From NCBI GenBank assembly GCA_946886995.1, contig CAMPJU010000065.1, positions 1-6,969 on the forward strand: a stretch of DNA of 6,969 bases. Reading direction: 5' to 3'. The position numbers and the translations under genes are program-made. Below, in pieces: positions 5,399 through 6,969 of this stretch. Position 1 is the first letter of the stretch. Each line of letters starts with the position of its first letter. The DNA comes from an uncultured Lysobacteraceae bacterium (GTDB lineage: Bacteria > Pseudomonadota > Gammaproteobacteria > Xanthomonadales > Xanthomonadaceae). The notes below the pieces were generated by a model. It worked only from the letters and a program-made list of their open reading frames with translations, was not told the DNA's origin and ran no database searches.

Positions 5399-6969
5399 AT
5401 GCCGAAACAGATCCCGCCCCAGGAGTCGCTGCCGTTCCCCGAGCCGGTCCCCGCGCCCGACCATCCGGCGCCGGACCAGGCGATGGCGTCGGCGCGGCCC
5501 CGCACTCCGGCACGCGACGTCCGGCCCTGGTGGGCCAGGCTGCTCGGGCGGCTGCTGGACCCGTGGATCGCGCTGGACGTCGTGCCGGCCGCGCCCGGGA
5601 GCAATTTCGATGGCCGTCCGGTCTGTTACGTCCTGGAGGACTACGGGCTGTCGAATGCGCTGGTGCTGGACCGCGCCTGCCGCGAGGCCGGCCTCCCATC
5701 CCCGCTGCGATCGCTGCCCGGCGACCCGCTGGATCGCAGCCGCGCCTACGTTGCGCTGTCCCGCCGCAACGCCAGCGCGTTGCCTCCGGCCTTGCGGCGC
5801 AACAAGAGCCACGGGCGGACCCATTCGGATTCGCTCGCGCGCCTGCTCGAAGCGCACCGCGCGGACCCGGCGCTGGACGTCCAGCTGGTGCCGGTGTCGA
5901 TCTTCGTCGGTCGCGCTCCCGACAAGCAGAGTGGCTGGTTCTCGGTCCTGTTCTCGGAAAACTGGGCGATCGTCGGCCGGTTCCGGCGGTTGCTCGCGAT
6001 CCTGCTCAACGGGCGCGACACCCAGGTGCAGTTCGCGCAGCCGGTGGCCCTGCGCACGATCGTCGACGAAGGCGAGCGCGACGGCCTGGATCCCGAACGC
6101 ACCGTGCGCAAGCTGTCCCGGGTGCTGCGCACGCATTTCCGGCGCATCCGCGAGGCGGTCATCGGGCCCGACCTGTCCACCCGGCGGCTGCTGGCCGACA
6201 AGGTGCTCTCCAGCCCCGCCGTGCTCGAGGCGATCGCCGACCAGGCGCGGCGCGACAACGGCAGCACCGCCGATGCCTGGCGCAAGGCGCATGCCTACAT
6301 CTGGGAGATCGCGGCGGACTACTCGCACCCGGTGGTGCGCTCGCTGTCGTCGATGCTCACGCCGGTCTGGAACCGCATCTACCGCGGCGTGCTGGTCCAC
6401 CACCTCGACGAGGTCAAGGCGAACGCGCCGGGCCACGAGGTCGTCTACGTGCCCTGCCACCGCAGCCACATGGACTACCTGCTGCTGAGCTACCTGTTGT
6501 TCACGCGCGGCATCGTGCCGCCGCACATCTTCGCCGGCATCAACCTCAACCTGCCGGTGATCGGGACCATCCTGCGCAAGGGCGGGGCGTTCTTCGCGCG
6601 CCGAAGCTTCCGCGGCAACGCGCTGTACTCGGCGGTGTTCCGCGAGTACATGGCGCAACTGGTCGCCGGAGGCTATTCGATCGAGTACTTCATCGAGGGC
6701 GGGCGCTCGCGCACCGGACGCCTGTTGCCCCCGAAGGGCGGCACGCTGGCGATGACCGTCCGCGGCTACCTGCGCCAGCCCACCCGCCCGGTGCTCTTCC
6801 AGCCCGTCTACATCGGCTACGAGAAGCTGATGGAGGGCAACAGCTACCTGGACGAGCTGACCGGCAAGCCGAAGCAGAAGGAGTCGATCTGGCAGCTGCT
6901 GACCGGGATCCCGAAGGTGCTGCGCTCGAACTACGGCCAGGTGGTGGTGAACTTCGGCGAGCCGATCCG
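5399..6969 (+). CDS. plsB: Glycerol-3-phosphate O-acyltransferase PlsB (partial, 5' part)
   Basis: The frame is open from ATG 5399 to the window edge: 523 codons of a protein that is about 800-900 aa in this family. PlsB transfers an acyl group from acyl-ACP or acyl-CoA to sn-1 of glycerol-3-phosphate at the inner membrane, the first step of phospholipid synthesis. All four acyltransferase blocks are present: I, HRSHMD (354-359, catalytic H354 and D359); II, GGAFFARR (395-402); III, EGGRSRTGR (433-441), which binds glycerol-3-phosphate; IV, PVYIGYE (469-475). The N-terminal domain (residues about 65-300) carries the PlsB-specific helical region, with RNKSHGR- and VPVSIFVGRAPDK-type segments. 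The first 40 residues are Pro-rich and likely disordered, followed by WWARLLGRLLDPW. The start at 5399 is the only ATG before the conserved region apart from an internal Met at residue 29, and it fits the -10 at 5383-5391. The C-terminal domain lies outside the window. Confidence 0.96.
   Translation, partial: MPKQIPPQESLPFPEPVPAPDHPAPDQAMASARPRTPARDVRPWWARLLGRLLDPWIALDVVPAAPGSNFDGRPVCYVLEDYGLSNALVLDRACREAGLPSPLRSLPGDPLDRSRAYVALSRRNASALPPALRRNKSHGRTHSDSLARLLEAHRADPALDVQLVPVSIFVGRAPDKQSGWFSVLFSENWAIVGRFRRLLAILLNGRDTQVQFAQPVALRTIVDEGERDGLDPERTVRKLSRVLRTHFRRIREAVIGPDLSTRRLLADKVLSSPAVLEAIADQARRDNGSTADAWRKAHAYIWEIAADYSHPVVRSLSSMLTPVWNRIYRGVLVHHLDEVKANAPGHEVVYVPCHRSHMDYLLLSYLLFTRGIVPPHIFAGINLNLPVIGTILRKGGAFFARRSFRGNALYSAVFREYMAQLVAGGYSIEYFIEGGRSRTGRLLPPKGGTLAMTVRGYLRQPTRPVLFQPVYIGYEKLMEGNSYLDELTGKPKQKESIWQLLTGIPKVLRSNYGQVVVNFGEPI

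Noticed and set aside
5195..6658. Minus-strand open frame of 487 codons opposite plsB
   Set aside because: plsB on the plus strand carries all four acyltransferase blocks; the antisense product is a GC-driven shadow.

Overview
The window is a GC-rich stretch of chromosome from a gammaproteobacterium, most likely of the family Xanthomonadaceae (Lysobacter/Luteimonas type). That placement is an inference. It rests on the very high GC content, the strong G/C preference at third codon positions, and a Rep helicase and PlsB acyltransferase that both look like the gammaproteobacterial proteins. Nothing mobile, phage-like, CRISPR-like or RNA-coding was recognised.

Left part, minus strand: two tandem paralogues of exported proteins with Sel1-like repeats. 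The upstream copy (456-1196) is complete. The downstream copy (1-392) is cut by the left window edge after 130 visible codons. The two align without gaps over those residues and are separated by 63 bp, so they look like a recent tandem duplication, perhaps one transcription unit.

Centre: a 191-bp divergent intergenic region (1197-1387) holds a conspicuous nested inverted repeat (1253-1303). The plus-strand gene rep follows it (ATP-dependent 3'-5' DNA helicase, 1388-3367).

Right part, plus strand: after rep come a lipoprotein acid phosphatase of the e(P4)/class C HAD family (3443-4306), an unrecognised lipoprotein (4387-5340), and the first 523 codons of plsB (glycerol-3-phosphate O-acyltransferase, 5399 to the right edge). 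The four genes point the same way but are separated by gaps of 58-80 bp. Two of these gaps contain GC-rich inverted repeats, and plsB has its own near-perfect extended -10 element. They therefore look like separately initiated neighbours rather than one tight operon, with replication-fork maintenance, periplasmic phosphate-ester scavenging and phospholipid synthesis side by side.

Most of the window is ordinary housekeeping DNA, and I see no convincing new multi-gene system. The items most worth a second look are the nested inverted repeat between the divergent genes, the apparently leaderless plsB start, the tandem Sel1 paralogues, and the unassigned lipoprotein.
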